A stretch of DNA of 46,248 bases from Clostridia bacterium (GCA_016292635.1 JAEDIC010000015.1:1-46248); one strand, 5' to 3'. Shown: positions 1-8,634, counted from the stretch's first letter. The notes: a model not told the origin generated them from the sequence alone. Numbers and translations are program-made.

Positions 1-21
1 GGTACGGATGATAGCGTACAC
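1..21 (-). CDS. rplU: Ribosomal protein L21, N-terminal end only (partial)
   Basis: The seven codons at the window edge read MYAIIRT from a GTG start, the hallmark N-terminus of bacterial L21 (large ribosomal subunit, binds 23S rRNA). A textbook GGAGG ribosome-binding site lies 7 bases upstream of the GTG. The upstream promoter and leader fit the rplU-rpmA operon. Only the start is inside the window. The identification rests on the short peptide plus context, so it is good but not proven. Confidence 0.8.
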
Positions 22-107
22 GTCCTGTACCTCCTTCTTTAAATCTCGCCCATATGCGCGGCGTTGGGCTCAGCCCACACTTACAAAGCCGATACGGAGC
101 GGCTCAC
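22..107 (-). ncRNA. rplU 5' leader, likely L21 leader
   Basis: This is the untranslated leader between the promoter and the L21 start codon, about 85 nt. It contains a tight hairpin (TGGGCT-G-AGCCCA) and the stretch GGCTTTGTAAGTG before the Shine-Dalgarno. Firmicutes rplU operons carry a conserved autoregulatory L21 leader, and position and size agree. I cannot run a covariance-model search, so the family assignment is inferred. Confidence 0.55.
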
Positions 108-113
108 CGAATC

Positions 114-142
114 ATATTACCATGTATGCGGCGGCCTGTCAA
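114..142 (-). promoter_or_regulatory. sigma-A promoter of rplU operon
   Basis: On the minus strand a perfect -35 TTGACA (137-142) is followed by a 17-base spacer and -10 TAATAT (114-119). Transcription would begin near 107 and run through the leader into rplU. Confidence 0.8.
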
Positions 143-172
143 CAGGAAAATACATAGAATTCGCCTTATTTT

Positions 173-994
173 TTATTCCTTCGGTCCTGTCTTTACGGTG
201 ATGTTTTTCCCATTGCAGTTAACGTGAATCCGGCCATCCTTGGTGAGCACGGGCTCCGTTCCGGCCCGTTTCAGCGCCTCCAGCGTTTCAGGGTCCTCCG
301 GGTTCTTGTTTGAGCTGGTCACGATGCCGTATTCCGCCCCAACTTTGGCAAAAAACTCCTGAAGGCCGTCTTGATATACTCCATGATGAGGAACTTTCAA
401 TATGTCATATTCGCCGTCCAATATATCGGTTATCTCGGCGACGCGCTCTGCCTCCGCATCCCCCGTGAACAGCACGCGATTCTCACCATAGGTAAGCACA
501 GCCGCAAGGGAGGAATTATTGCTCTGCTTATCCTGATACTCAGCTTTTTGGGGCGGGTATATCTTAAGCTCCGCCCCCCCTATTTCCAGTGTATATTCAG
601 AGGTTACAGCTATGACCTCCACCCCTCTTTTGGCAGCCATTTCCATACAGGCGGCGGATTCATCGGATTCCTTCATATAATCCGGGCATATAAGCTTCTT
701 TACCTGAAACTCGCGTATTATCTGCGCTGCGCCTCCAACGTGATCCCTGTCAAAGTGGGATATCATCAGGATTGGTATCTGCTCGACGCCCATTTCCTTC
801 AATATTCTGGTTACGCTTTCGCCGTCGCTTTGTGTTCCCGCATCTATCAGCATGCTTTCTCCCACGGAGATATAGGTACAGTCTGCCTTTCCCACATCAA
901 AGAATATCATATCCATACCGCTGCCTTCCGGTGCGCTGTCGCAGCCGTACAGCACAATTGTCATTAGCAGCAAAAGAGCGAATATCCGCCTCAT
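173..994 (-). CDS. ComEC-like metallo-beta-lactamase-fold lipoprotein
   Basis: Predicted secreted hydrolase of the MBL fold, anchored to the outer face of the membrane by a lipobox cysteine (about 17 hydrophobic residues then LYGC). The motif SHFDRDHVGG is the HxDxDH metal site typical of ComEC/Rec2 C-terminal domains and their stand-alone relatives, and FTGDAE and VPHHG further along are the other metal-binding segments. At 273 residues it is only the MBL domain; no ComEC channel is present. The start at 994 was chosen because GGAGGAGG lies just upstream; an in-frame ATG at 1021 is 5' of that site. The true substrate is unknown, with nucleic acid or phosphodiester as the family expectation. 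Confidence 0.8.
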   Translation of the reverse strand: MRRIFALLLLMTIVLYGCDSAPEGSGMDMIFFDVGKADCTYISVGESMLIDAGTQSDGESVTRILKEMGVEQIPILMISHFDRDHVGGAAQIIREFQVKKLICPDYMKESDESAACMEMAAKRGVEVIAVTSEYTLEIGGAELKIYPPQKAEYQDKQSNNSSLAAVLTYGENRVLFTGDAEAERVAEITDILDGEYDILKVPHHGVYQDGLQEFFAKVGAEYGIVTSSNKNPEDPETLEALKRAGTEPVLTKDGRIHVNCNGKNITVKTGPKE

Positions 995-1132
995 TTTTTT
1001 GCACCTCCTCCGTTTTTTCATTATATCATTCTCTGTATTTTTTCCACAATATACCCTTTTTGAACTCCTTATTAACTTTTGATCCCTTTTGCCTTTATGC
1101 TGTGTTTCCTCAATATTCCGCTTTTTAGTCGT

Positions 1133-1162
1133 GCATTGATTTTCCTCCCTTCGGCAATCCTA
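1133..1162 (+). promoter_or_regulatory. Candidate forespore (sigma-F/sigma-G) promoter of sigG
   Basis: GCATT (1133-1137), 15 bases, then GGCAATCCTA (1153-1162) closely resembles the sigma-F/G pattern GYWTA-N16-GGNRANAHTR. sigG genes are normally read from such a promoter (sigma-F first, then self-activation by sigma-G). The match is by eye, so moderate confidence. Confidence 0.45.
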
Positions 1163-1200
1163 TTTTTAACAAAGGGAATCTTTCGGGGAGGTATTATACT

Positions 1201-1974
1201 ATGGCGATAAACAAGGTGGAAATATGCGGACTGGACACTTCCAAGCTTCCCATGATGACCTACGAGCGCAGCCGGGAGCTGCTGCTTAAGATAAAGGACG
1301 GCGATCAGGAGGCCCGGGAAGCATTCATACGGGAAAACCTGCGCCTTGTGCTGAGCGTTATCCAGCGTTTTTCCGGCCGTGGAGAGTATATGGACGACCT
1401 TTTTCAGGTTGGCTGTATCGGCCTTATCAAGGCCATAGACAATTTTGATTTGGCCCATAATGTAAGGTTTTCCACCTACGCCGTGCCCATGATCATAGGA
1501 GAAGTTCGGCGGCATTTGCGGGATAACAACGCCCTTCGTGTAAGCCGCTCCATCCGGGACACTGCCTATCACGCCCTGCAGACCCGTTCCCGCCTGATGG
1601 ATGAGACCGGACAGGAGCCCCATATAAGCGATGTGGCAAAGGCAATGGGAATAAAGGAGGAAGATGTGGCCTTTGCATTGGATGCAATACAGGACCCGGT
1701 ATCCCTCTTCGAGCCAATTTACCACGACGACGGCGATGCAATTTATGTTATGGACCAGCTGAAAGATGACCGCACAAGCGATGAGGACTGGCTTACTCAT
1801 GTTGCGATCGAAAGCGGCATGGATAAACTCAGCGAACGGGAGCAGAGCATAATACGCCTCAGGTTCTTTCAGGGGCGCACCCAGATGGAGGTGGCGGATG
1901 AGATAGGCATAAGCCAGGCCCAGGTATCCCGCCTTGAAAAAAGCGCCCTTAAGCACATGAGAAAATACGTATAG
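1201..1974 (+). CDS. sigG: RNA polymerase sporulation sigma factor SigG
   Basis: Late forespore-specific sigma factor that directs spore-coat, germination and DNA-protection genes inside the engulfed forespore. The 257-residue length matches SigG. The N-terminus around NKVEICGLDTSKL is the SigG-type extension. It is followed by sigma region 2 (LFQVGCIGLIKAIDNFD, STYAVPMIIGEVRRHLRD), region 3 and a region 4 helix-turn-helix (RTQMEVADEIGISQAQVSRLE). A GGGGAGG site precedes the ATG. No spoIIG-type neighbours are present; in this genome it stands between unrelated genes, and rplU reads in the opposite direction. Downstream is a structured intergenic region with a hairpin terminator. Confidence 0.95.
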   Translation: MAINKVEICGLDTSKLPMMTYERSRELLLKIKDGDQEAREAFIRENLRLVLSVIQRFSGRGEYMDDLFQVGCIGLIKAIDNFDLAHNVRFSTYAVPMIIGEVRRHLRDNNALRVSRSIRDTAYHALQTRSRLMDETGQEPHISDVAKAMGIKEEDVAFALDAIQDPVSLFEPIYHDDGDAIYVMDQLKDDRTSDEDWLTHVAIESGMDKLSEREQSIIRLRFFQGRTQMEVADEIGISQAQVSRLEKSALKHMRKYV

Positions 1975-1984
1975 AAAAGGCCCC

Positions 1985-2165
1985 GTGAGATGACCCCAGG
2001 ACTTCAGACTGTTAAAAAAACCTTGAGTTTGAGGGCCCGCAGCCCCCGGATGCTTCAATCGGATTTGACGATCTGTGCGGCAAATCCGCATAAGTCTTGC
2101 GCAGCAAGGGTCTCTTTGCATGGCTCCCTGGCCGTGCTGTAGGCACAGAGAAGCCATGTAAACCT
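1985..2165. other. Structured intergenic sequence of unknown role
   Basis: The 280-base gap after sigG is not simple spacer. It has a perfect 8-bp stem (CGGATTTG/CAAATCCG, 2060-2088), a 5-bp stem (CTTGC/GCAAG, 2096-2108) and a nested hairpin (CATGGCT/AGCCATG, 2119-2158, enclosing GTGC/GCAC). No convincing coding frame is seen. It could be an interspersed intergenic repeat, part of the sigG 3' UTR, or a small RNA. Confidence 0.4.
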
Positions 2166-2191
2166 CAAAAAGTGGCCCAATGCCGCTTTTT
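2166..2191 (+). terminator. Hairpin terminator after sigG
   Basis: AAAAAGTGGC, a short loop, then GCCGCTTTTT form an A/T-tailed hairpin in the plus direction, fitting termination of sigG or of the structured region after it. Confidence 0.5.
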
Positions 2192-2199
2192 CGGCAGCC

Positions 2200-2230
2200 A
2201 AAAAGCCCCGGGGGAAACCCGGGGCTTTCG
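2200..2230 (-). terminator. Intrinsic terminator of the BMP transporter operon
   Basis: A GC-rich perfect hairpin (GCCCCGGG/CCCGGGGC, 5-nt loop) flanked by AAA and TTTTT. Read on the minus strand it ends in a T run about 30 bases past the stop of the BMP lipoprotein gene. Confidence 0.8.
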
Positions 2231-2257
2231 TATAAGCTTAGTCAGCCTTTATGCGTA

Positions 2258-3319
2258 TTACTGCATGAAGGTGCCTGCCTTCATCTGGTCAACATACTCA
2301 AGGTACTTGGCCTGAACATCTTCGGGTACCAGGTCGCTGATGGCTCCTGCGCTCAGAGCGCCGTTCGCCATGGTGCCGTAGATAACATCGCCGCCCAGCT
2401 TACCGGCCTCAACAGCTTCCATGCAGAGACCAACCAGAGAGGAGTTATCGGTTACCTGAGAGCAGATGATGCACTCATTCTGGCCCAGCAGATCAGAAGG
2501 CTGAGCAATATCGTATACGGTTACCTTGCCCTGAGCGGCGTTGTGCTCGTCGATGGCCTGACGTGCGCCGGAGTCAACGGCAGAGGCATCGCCAAAGAAT
2601 ACGTCTGCGCCCTGATCGATCATGGCCTTGGCAAATTCGATGCCCTTATCGCTTGCAGAGAAGGAGTTGGAGTATACGATATCCAGAGTAGTGGCGGTCT
2701 TGCCGGCCTGCTCTGCGGTGTAAGCAGCGGCCTCCTTGAAGCCCTCATACTTGCCCTTGGTGGTATCAAGCTCCATGCCGCCGATGAAAGCGATGGTGCC
2801 GGTCTCGGTCATAAGGCCCGCAAGAGCACCGGCGATCCAGCCGATCTCGGTTGCATTGGGCAGCAGGGAGGATACGTTGCCGTTAACGGCCTTGGCAGGA
2901 GTACCTTCAGCGCCGTTGAGCAGAGCAAAAGCGATTTCGGGATACTCTTCGGCAGCCTGCAGAACAGCGTCGGTATACTGGTTGCCGGGAGCGTAAATCA
3001 TGTCATAGCCCAGGCTGCAGTAAGAATCGATGGTATCGAAATATGCGGACTGGTCAATGCTGTCGGAATATGCGGTTTCCCAGCCATACTTGGCAGCGGC
3101 GTCTATCATGGCATTGTAGCAGGCCATGCCCCAGCCGCCGTCGGAAATGCTGGAGTCGCAGATCATAGCTACTTTATATACCTTACCCTCTTCGGCGGGG
3201 GCTGCTTCTTCGGCGGCATTGTCTTCTGCAGCGGGGGCTTCCTCAGCCACAGGAGCAGCGCAGGCAACCAGAGAGAATGCCATGGCGATCACAAGGATCA
3301 TTGCAAACAGTTTTTTCAT
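2258..3319 (-). CDS. BMP-family ABC transporter substrate-binding lipoprotein
   Basis: Extracytoplasmic binding protein that hands solute to the permeases encoded just upstream. It has a classic lipoprotein signal (MKKLFAMILVIAMAFSLVAC), an acidic Ala/Glu linker, then the BMP/PnrA fold with characteristic stretches such as DGGWGMACYNAM, GYDMIYAPGNQYTDAV and GEFSIGGM-like IAFIGGMELD. The family binds nucleosides in Treponema PnrA and Bacillus NupN; some members bind other small molecules. A GGAGG site sits 5 bases before the ATG. It is the last gene of the operon, whereas in Bacillus nupNOPQ the binding protein comes first. Length (353 residues) is normal. Confidence 0.88.
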   Translation of the reverse strand: MKKLFAMILVIAMAFSLVACAAPVAEEAPAAEDNAAEEAAPAEEGKVYKVAMICDSSISDGGWGMACYNAMIDAAAKYGWETAYSDSIDQSAYFDTIDSYCSLGYDMIYAPGNQYTDAVLQAAEEYPEIAFALLNGAEGTPAKAVNGNVSSLLPNATEIGWIAGALAGLMTETGTIAFIGGMELDTTKGKYEGFKEAAAYTAEQAGKTATTLDIVYSNSFSASDKGIEFAKAMIDQGADVFFGDASAVDSGARQAIDEHNAAQGKVTVYDIAQPSDLLGQNECIICSQVTDNSSLVGLCMEAVEAGKLGGDVIYGTMANGALSAGAISDLVPEDVQAKYLEYVDQMKAGTFMQ

Positions 3320-3378
3320 GTTTTCCTCCTATTGTTTTGATTATTGTTAAGCTGCATCCGCAGCAGGGTAACGATGAA

Positions 3379-4305
3379 TTAGCGTTCCTCCTTTCGGTAT
3401 GGCTTTCCGCAGCTCTTGGGGCCGGCCTTCTTCATGCCGATTATTGCCAGCACCACTACCGTAGCCACATAGGGAATCATCTGGAAGAACTGATATGGTA
3501 CATTGAAGCTTGCCACCTGCAGCCTTATCTGCAGGGCGTCGCAGAAACCGAAGAACAGACAGGCAAGCAATACGCCGCCCGCATTCCATCGGCCAAATAT
3601 AACTGCCGCAAGGGCTATAAATCCGCGGCCCGCCACGTTGCCGTCCACATAGGTGGTGGTGTAGCAGGTGGTAAGATACGCTCCGCCAATGCCGGCCAGA
3701 GCGCCGCAGATAACGCTGGCGATGTACTTTACGCCTATTACGTTTATGCCCAGCGTTGCCGCGGCTTTGGGATATTCGCCAACCGCCTTATAATTGAGCC
3801 CGGATTTGGTTTTGTTGAAGTAGATTGCCGTAAATATTACCAGACCGTAAGCAAGGTACACCATAAGCGTCTGTTCCAGGAAAAGCTTGGCGATGAAGCT
3901 ATCGGTATTTACCTTGAGCAGAGCGGAAAGGCTGGACATCTGGGATACCTGCACCAGCTCTGAACCGGCGCCAAAATATACCCTGTAAATGAAGGATGCA
4001 AGCGCAGGAGCAAATATGTTTATAGCCATGCCGTATACTATCTGCTCAGCGCAAAGGGTTACCGTGGCGTAGGCGTATATCATATTCACCAGCACCGCCA
4101 CCATAGCACCGGCGCATACGCCCATAAGGGGACTGCCGGTTATATGGCTAACAAGGAAGCCGGTAAGGGAACCGATGGCTGCAAGACCCTCAAGTCCTAT
4201 GTGCACCAGACCCGCCCGCTGAGAATACAGCTCCGCAAGGGAGAGGAAGATGAGAGGTGTCGCCATTCGGACGCTTGCAAGAATAAGGTTGGTTACAAAT
4301 TCCAT
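3379..4305 (-). CDS. ABC transporter permease, NupQ/YufQ-like
   Basis: Integral membrane subunit of the BMP-type importer (branched-chain/ribose permease superfamily), 308 residues with about eight hydrophobic segments. The N-terminal pattern ATPLIFLSLAELYSQRAG and the following LVHIGLEGLAAIG are characteristic of the second permease of nucleoside/simple-sugar BMP systems. Its start lies 1 base from the stop of the preceding permease, so the two are probably translationally coupled. It forms the channel as a heterodimer with the 4307-5362 product. Confidence 0.85.
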   Translation of the reverse strand: MEFVTNLILASVRMATPLIFLSLAELYSQRAGLVHIGLEGLAAIGSLTGFLVSHITGSPLMGVCAGAMVAVLVNMIYAYATVTLCAEQIVYGMAINIFAPALASFIYRVYFGAGSELVQVSQMSSLSALLKVNTDSFIAKLFLEQTLMVYLAYGLVIFTAIYFNKTKSGLNYKAVGEYPKAAATLGINVIGVKYIASVICGALAGIGGAYLTTCYTTTYVDGNVAGRGFIALAAVIFGRWNAGGVLLACLFFGFCDALQIRLQVASFNVPYQFFQMIPYVATVVVLAIIGMKKAGPKSCGKPYRKEER

Positions 4306-4306
4306 G

Positions 4307-5362
4307 CTATGCCACCTCCTTCCTCGGTATCAGCCGATTGAGAAAAGCTTTAAACTCGGGCAGTTTTACCATGGCAAGGCCGGCCACGGTAAATACTATT
4401 ACCAGCGCCTGTATTATATCCGAAACGCTGGTGGGCACGCCGGTTGCGGCCTGCATTGTGGTTGAGCCGACTCTTAGCGCCGCAAAGAATATTGCCACCA
4501 GCATCGTGGCAAGGGGATGCAGCTGACCTATCAGCGCCATGGATACACCGTCAAAGCCATAGCCCGCCGCATAGCCGTTTATCAGGAAAAACTGGGTTCC
4601 CAGTATATCCGCGCTGCCGCCAAGACCTGCTATCATGCCGGATACAAGGAAGCTGCCAAGGAAGTATTTTTTTACAGCAAAGCCGTTGAATTGGGCCGCC
4701 GTCATGTTGTATCCCACCGCCCTAAGCTGGAAGCCCTTGGAGGTAAAAAACAGGAAGTAATATACCAGCAGACCCACCACCACGGCTATTATGAAAGCGG
4801 TGGTCACCCTGAGGCCAAACAGGCGGGTGAGTTTACTTGCATCAGGAACCGCCACGGTCTGGGGTACGCTGCCGTCACGCATCCAGTTGGTGAACAATAC
4901 GCCCATAAACAGCGTAGCAACGTAATTGAGCATTATGGAGATTATCATCTCGTTCTGCCCGCGGTATACCTTCAGCACGCCGGGTATCATGGCCCAGAGG
5001 CCGCCCGCTATTGTACCCGCCACAAGGCAGAGGATTATTGCGGGAAGTCCCTCGATATTGAACTGGGTGCCTATTACGCAGCACACCACAGCTCCCATTA
5101 TGAACTGACCCTCACCGCCCAGATTGAACACGCCGCAGCGATAGGCAAAGCAGGCGCATAGGCCCGTAAATATAAGCGGAGTGGCTCGGGAAAGGGTTGT
5201 GCCCAGGTTTCTCGCGCTGCCGAAAGCGCCCTTCCACAGTGCCTGCAGGGCAGTTATGGGATTGGCGCCCAAAACGGCGATTATTATGCAGCCTATGGCA
5301 AAGGCCAGCACAATGGATATCACCGGCACCATAACATTTACTATCTTGTTGGTGTTCTTCAT
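4307..5362 (-). CDS. ABC transporter permease, NupP/YufP-like
   Basis: First permease of the BMP-type importer, about 351 residues, multi-spanning. ATPLIFTGLCACFAYRCG and FNLGGEGQFIMGA are the family signature in the cytoplasmic loop contacting the ATPase. The start at 5362 was selected because AGGAGGG lies 6 bases upstream; an in-frame ATG ten codons earlier lacks a site and would overlap the ATPase gene. It lies between the ATPase and the second permease in one tight operon. Confidence 0.85.
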   Translation of the reverse strand: MKNTNKIVNVMVPVISIVLAFAIGCIIIAVLGANPITALQALWKGAFGSARNLGTTLSRATPLIFTGLCACFAYRCGVFNLGGEGQFIMGAVVCCVIGTQFNIEGLPAIILCLVAGTIAGGLWAMIPGVLKVYRGQNEMIISIMLNYVATLFMGVLFTNWMRDGSVPQTVAVPDASKLTRLFGLRVTTAFIIAVVVGLLVYYFLFFTSKGFQLRAVGYNMTAAQFNGFAVKKYFLGSFLVSGMIAGLGGSADILGTQFFLINGYAAGYGFDGVSMALIGQLHPLATMLVAIFFAALRVGSTTMQAATGVPTSVSDIIQALVIVFTVAGLAMVKLPEFKAFLNRLIPRKEVA

Positions 5363-5372
5363 GCGTCCCTCC

Positions 5373-6881
5373 TTACCTTCCGGCCATGGCAAGGCTTATC
5401 TCTTTGATGGGAGGGTTCTTGCCGGAATATTCGCCCATTATCTTGCCTTCAAACATTACCAGTATCCTGTCGGATACCTCAAGTATCTCGTCAAAGTCAG
5501 CGCTTATAAGAAGCACGCCGCAGCCCTTGTCACGGGCGGCTATCATGGTATCATGCACAAAACGGGCGGCGCCTATATCCAGTCCCCGGGTGGGATGCAC
5601 CGCAACCAGCAGATCAGGATCTCCCTCAAGTTCACGGGCCAATATAACCTTCTGCTGATTGCCTCCGGAAAGATTGCGGGTCTCCTGTTCTATGGAGGAA
5701 CAACGGATGTCGTACTTCTGCCGCATCTTTTCGGCATATTCCCGTATTGCTTTCTTTTTAAGGTACAGGCCGTTGCCGTTGGAAAACTCAGGCTGCTCGG
5801 TGGATTTGAGCACTATGTTGTCCATTACCGACATACTGCCGATAAGTCCCATCTTGTTGCGGTCCTCGGGTATATGGGATACCTTTTCGTCTATAAAACC
5901 GCTTGGCGTAAATGTGGCAACTTTTGAGCCCTTCATGTCCACCTCGCCCCTGTCCGGAGTTATAACGCCCGTTACAACCTGAGCAAGCTGGCTCTGTCCA
6001 TTGCCGTCAACGCCCGCAATGCCAACTATCTCTCCCCTGCCCACGGCAAGGCTTACGCCGTTAAGTCCGTTGTGCTTGGATGATTTGCAGAAATCCACAT
6101 CATCCAGCTTTATCACGGGCGCACCGGGGTCAACTATCTTTTCATACTGAGAGGGCACAAGCTCGCGGCCTATCATAAGGTTTGCAAGCTCCTCTCCCGT
6201 GGTTTCGTCCCGGTTTAGCGTGCATACGCTTTCTCCAGCGCGGAGTATGGTTATACGGTCGGATATATGCAGCACCTCGCGCATCTTGTGGCTTATGAAT
6301 ATTACGCTTTTCCCTTCGGCGGTAAGCTTATGGATTATCTGGAAAAGGCCTTCCACCTCAATATCCGTAAGGGCCGCGGTGGGTTCATCCAACACCAGCA
6401 GCTCAGCCCCTTTATACAGAGCCTTCAATATTTCCACACGCTGCTGCGCACCCACTGCTATCTCGGTTACCGGTTTATCCAGTTCAACATCAAGCCCATA
6501 CTGCTCCGAAAGTGCCAGTATCTCCTTGCGGCGGGCGTCCCGGTCGATAAAAACACCCTTGGTGTTGCGATCGCCAAGGATAATGTTTTCAAATACTGTC
6601 ATAGCCTCAACCAGCATAAAGTGCTGATGCACCATACCTATGCCCAGCTTTACAGCCTGGGCGGGAGAATCTATGCGCACCTTATTGCCATGCAGATATA
6701 TGCTGCCCTCCGTTGGCTGATACAGGCCGAAAAGCACATTCATAAGCGTGCTTTTTCCCGCGCCGTTTTCTCCGAGGAGGGTATGCACCTCGCCCTTGCG
6801 AACCTCAAAATTGATATCCTTATTCGCGAGCATATCTCCAAAGCGTTTGGTGATATGTTCCATACTGAGTATTTCTCGCAT
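5373..6881 (-). CDS. ABC transporter ATPase with two nucleotide-binding domains, NupO/YufO-like
   Basis: Cytoplasmic energy-coupling subunit of the BMP-type importer, with tandem ABC domains on one chain as in RbsA/YufO. The first half has Walker A GENGAGKST, a degenerate signature AVGAQQRVEIL and Walker B LLVLDEPTAALT. The second half has the altered Walker A GVDGNGQSQL, signature LSGGNQQKVILARE and TRGLD. The start at 6881 follows a GAGGTG site; an upstream in-frame start (6965) would add 28 unconserved residues. It is the first gene of the operon, behind a strong promoter. Confidence 0.88.
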   Translation of the reverse strand: MREILSMEHITKRFGDMLANKDINFEVRKGEVHTLLGENGAGKSTLMNVLFGLYQPTEGSIYLHGNKVRIDSPAQAVKLGIGMVHQHFMLVEAMTVFENIILGDRNTKGVFIDRDARRKEILALSEQYGLDVELDKPVTEIAVGAQQRVEILKALYKGAELLVLDEPTAALTDIEVEGLFQIIHKLTAEGKSVIFISHKMREVLHISDRITILRAGESVCTLNRDETTGEELANLMIGRELVPSQYEKIVDPGAPVIKLDDVDFCKSSKHNGLNGVSLAVGRGEIVGIAGVDGNGQSQLAQVVTGVITPDRGEVDMKGSKVATFTPSGFIDEKVSHIPEDRNKMGLIGSMSVMDNIVLKSTEQPEFSNGNGLYLKKKAIREYAEKMRQKYDIRCSSIEQETRNLSGGNQQKVILARELEGDPDLLVAVHPTRGLDIGAARFVHDTMIAARDKGCGVLLISADFDEILEVSDRILVMFEGKIMGEYSGKNPPIKEISLAMAGR

Positions 6882-7001
6882 AGGCTTCACCTCATAATCA
6901 CAAAATAAGCTGTCATCCGGCAGCGCAAAACTGGTTTCATAATTTTGGCGGTAATTTTCAATCAATTTGTTGATGTGGCAAACAATTTTTTTATGTGTAC
7001 A

Positions 7002-7030
7002 ATTTTACCGAATTAATGAAATATTGTCAA
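7002..7030 (-). promoter_or_regulatory. sigma-A promoter of the BMP transporter operon
   Basis: Perfect -35 TTGACA (7025-7030), 17-base spacer and -10 TAAAAT (7002-7007) on the minus strand. The roughly 110-nt leader before the ATPase start shows no purine-riboswitch-like core that I can recognise. Confidence 0.8.
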
Positions 7031-7119
7031 TGCATTATGTGCGCTGCATATAGTGCCCGTTAATATATACCCTTCCCCATAGACATTTCAAAACGTCCGC
7101 CAGCTTTTATCAGTACCCT

Positions 7120-7148
7120 TTGCCTTGTCGGCCATTATGGTTTACAAT
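7120..7148 (+). promoter_or_regulatory. sigma-A-type promoter of the CAP-domain gene
   Basis: TTGCCT (7120-7125), 17-base spacer, TACAAT (7143-7148), about 25 bases upstream of the start codon. Confidence 0.55.
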
Positions 7149-7173
7149 AGCTGTATAACAGAAAGGAAGCGCT

Positions 7174-7890
7174 ATGAAGCAAAACGCTGTCTTAATTTTT
7201 ATAATAACCGCACTGCTGCTTTTGACGGCCTGCTCAGCGCCCGCAGAGCAGATAGTTACCATAACCGTCCAAAGTACCCCGCTTCCTGCGGTGACGCCGG
7301 CAGAATTACCCAAAGCTGAGGAAACCGCTGTGCCCGTCGATGAAACCGCACCTGAAGAAGCGGCGGTATCCACGGCAGCACCCACCTCAAAACCCACGGC
7401 TAAGCCTACCCCTAAACCCACGGCAGTTCCTGCTGCCGAGCCTGCCGAATCACCTGCGGCTGACCCCACAGCAGAGCCCGCAGAAAGCGCGGCTGATTCC
7501 GACTTTGGCAGCGGCATGCTTTCCCTTGTTAATTCATACAGGAGCTCGGCAGGGCTCAATTCCATTAAATATTCTTCCGCTATGCAGAAAGCGGCGGATA
7601 CCCGTGCAAAAGAGTGCGCCGTCTCCTTTTCCCACACCCGCCCGGACGGTTCGAAGGCATATACCGCCCTTACAGAGCGGGGAATCGCCTTTACCGCCTT
7701 TGGTGAAAACATATTCGCCGCCAGCGGAATGGACAGCGTTTCTGCCGAATACGTGATGGAAAGCTGGATGAATTCCTCTGCCCACCGGGACAATATACTC
7801 CGTGACGGCTTCACCCATATGTGCGTCGGCACAGCCGTCAGCGGCGATGAAATATTCGTGGTTCAGCTTTTCGGCGCAGGAATATCTTAA
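7174..7890 (+). CDS. CAP (SCP/PR-1)-domain lipoprotein
   Basis: Surface lipoprotein of 238 residues: signal ending LLLLTAC (lipobox), then about 85 residues of low-complexity Pro/Thr/Ala/Glu linker (including TAKPTPKPT), then a C-terminal CAP domain of about 120 residues. CAP hallmarks are MLSLVNSYRSSAGL at the domain start, FSHTRPDG, FGENIFA and WMNSSAHRDNIL. Bacterial CAP proteins such as YkwD are envelope proteins of unclear chemistry, often linked to sporulation or stress. A GAAAGGAAG site precedes the ATG. It is likely monocistronic, with its own promoter and a terminator shared with the convergent gene. Confidence 0.85.
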   Translation: MKQNAVLIFIITALLLLTACSAPAEQIVTITVQSTPLPAVTPAELPKAEETAVPVDETAPEEAAVSTAAPTSKPTAKPTPKPTAVPAAEPAESPAADPTAEPAESAADSDFGSGMLSLVNSYRSSAGLNSIKYSSAMQKAADTRAKECAVSFSHTRPDGSKAYTALTERGIAFTAFGENIFAASGMDSVSAEYVMESWMNSSAHRDNILRDGFTHMCVGTAVSGDEIFVVQLFGAGIS

Positions 7891-7904
7891 AAGACACAGC
7901 ACTG

Positions 7905-7941
7905 AAAAAGCCACCTGTTCATCATTTTCGGGCGGCTTTTA
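7905..7941. terminator. Bidirectional terminator between convergent genes
   Basis: AAAAAGCC and GGCTTTT arms flank a loop between the stops at 7890 (plus) and 7954 (minus); A and T runs on both sides suit termination in either direction. Confidence 0.6.
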
Positions 7942-7953
7942 AAGTTCGTATAT

Positions 7954-8634
7954 TTAGAATATCCCTTCAAGGCAGTCCAGCGCTTCCTGCCCAAATTTAC
8001 CAACATATTCATCCTTGGCTGCATCAATGGCTGCCTGCGCACCTTCTCCCAGCTCCTCAATGAGGGTATTGCCTACAGTAAACAGTATATGGGCCGTATG
8101 GAATTTGAAATCCTTCATGCAGCTTGTGCCGAGGGCCTTTTTCTTCTCGGCAAGGGCGGCAATTTCTTCATCCGTCATGGGCTGACCCCAATCAAAGCGG
8201 CAGCAGTCCCCTCCCCAGCTCATTGCGGGGTTCATTGGGGTGCAGATAAACTCCGAATTAAAGCCCTGATACCAGGCGTTGTCTATATTGGAGCAGTAAT
8301 ACTTGCCGTATTCCGTAAGGCCATGCTTTGCCCATGCGTCGCACCAGGCGCACTTTGCAATGTAGCTTTGATAGGTGGGCTGACCGCATATGGCGCCAAA
8401 TTCCATCTGACCGGGATAATCCGGCTTCCATTCCCCATAGGCCTGACTGTTCAGCAGGGTAAGCTCGTCACCGTTAGCTATGGCGTTCTTCGCCATGCGG
8501 GCCCCCCGCTCGTTGCCGTAGCGTGTCATGGCCTTAAGTATGGCTTCCCGACCTCGCTCGCCGAACATGGTGATAGCCTCCTTTGATAAGAGGGCAAACA
8601 GTATCGCATGGTGCTCGATGGTAAGGTTTTGCAT
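7954..8634 (-). CDS. ATC-hydrolase-family protein (L-2-amino-thiazoline-4-carboxylate hydrolase-like)
   Basis: 226-residue cytoplasmic protein resembling the ATC hydrolase family, whose founding member opens the thiazoline ring of ATC on the way to L-cysteine. Visible landmarks are the N-terminal helix pattern EHHAILFALLSKEAITMFGE, the central ICGQPTYQSYIAKCAW and the Cys/Trp-rich MSWGGDCCRFDWG near residue 165. Many Firmicutes carry such paralogues and few are tested, so the real substrate is open. A GGGGGAA site precedes the ATG. It lies 17 bases from the HAD gene upstream and probably shares its transcript. Confidence 0.75.
   Translation of the reverse strand: MQNLTIEHHAILFALLSKEAITMFGERGREAILKAMTRYGNERGARMAKNAIANGDELTLLNSQAYGEWKPDYPGQMEFGAICGQPTYQSYIAKCAWCDAWAKHGLTEYGKYYCSNIDNAWYQGFNSEFICTPMNPAMSWGGDCCRFDWGQPMTDEEIAALAEKKKALGTSCMKDFKFHTAHILFTVGNTLIEELGEGAQAAIDAAKDEYVGKFGQEALDCLEGIF

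Noticed and set aside
1072..2157. Minus-strand open frame over sigG (361 codons)
   Set aside because: sigG is unmistakable on the plus strand; the opposite frame has no motif or start signal.
2180..3340. Long plus-strand open frame (386 codons) over the BMP lipoprotein gene
   Set aside because: It is antisense to a gene with a clear lipobox, ribosome-binding site and family motifs; its protein shows no family pattern and it has no start signals.
6882..7001. Possible purine riboswitch before the nucleoside-type transporter
   Set aside because: The leader lacks the conserved purine-aptamer core and a terminator or sequester hairpin.
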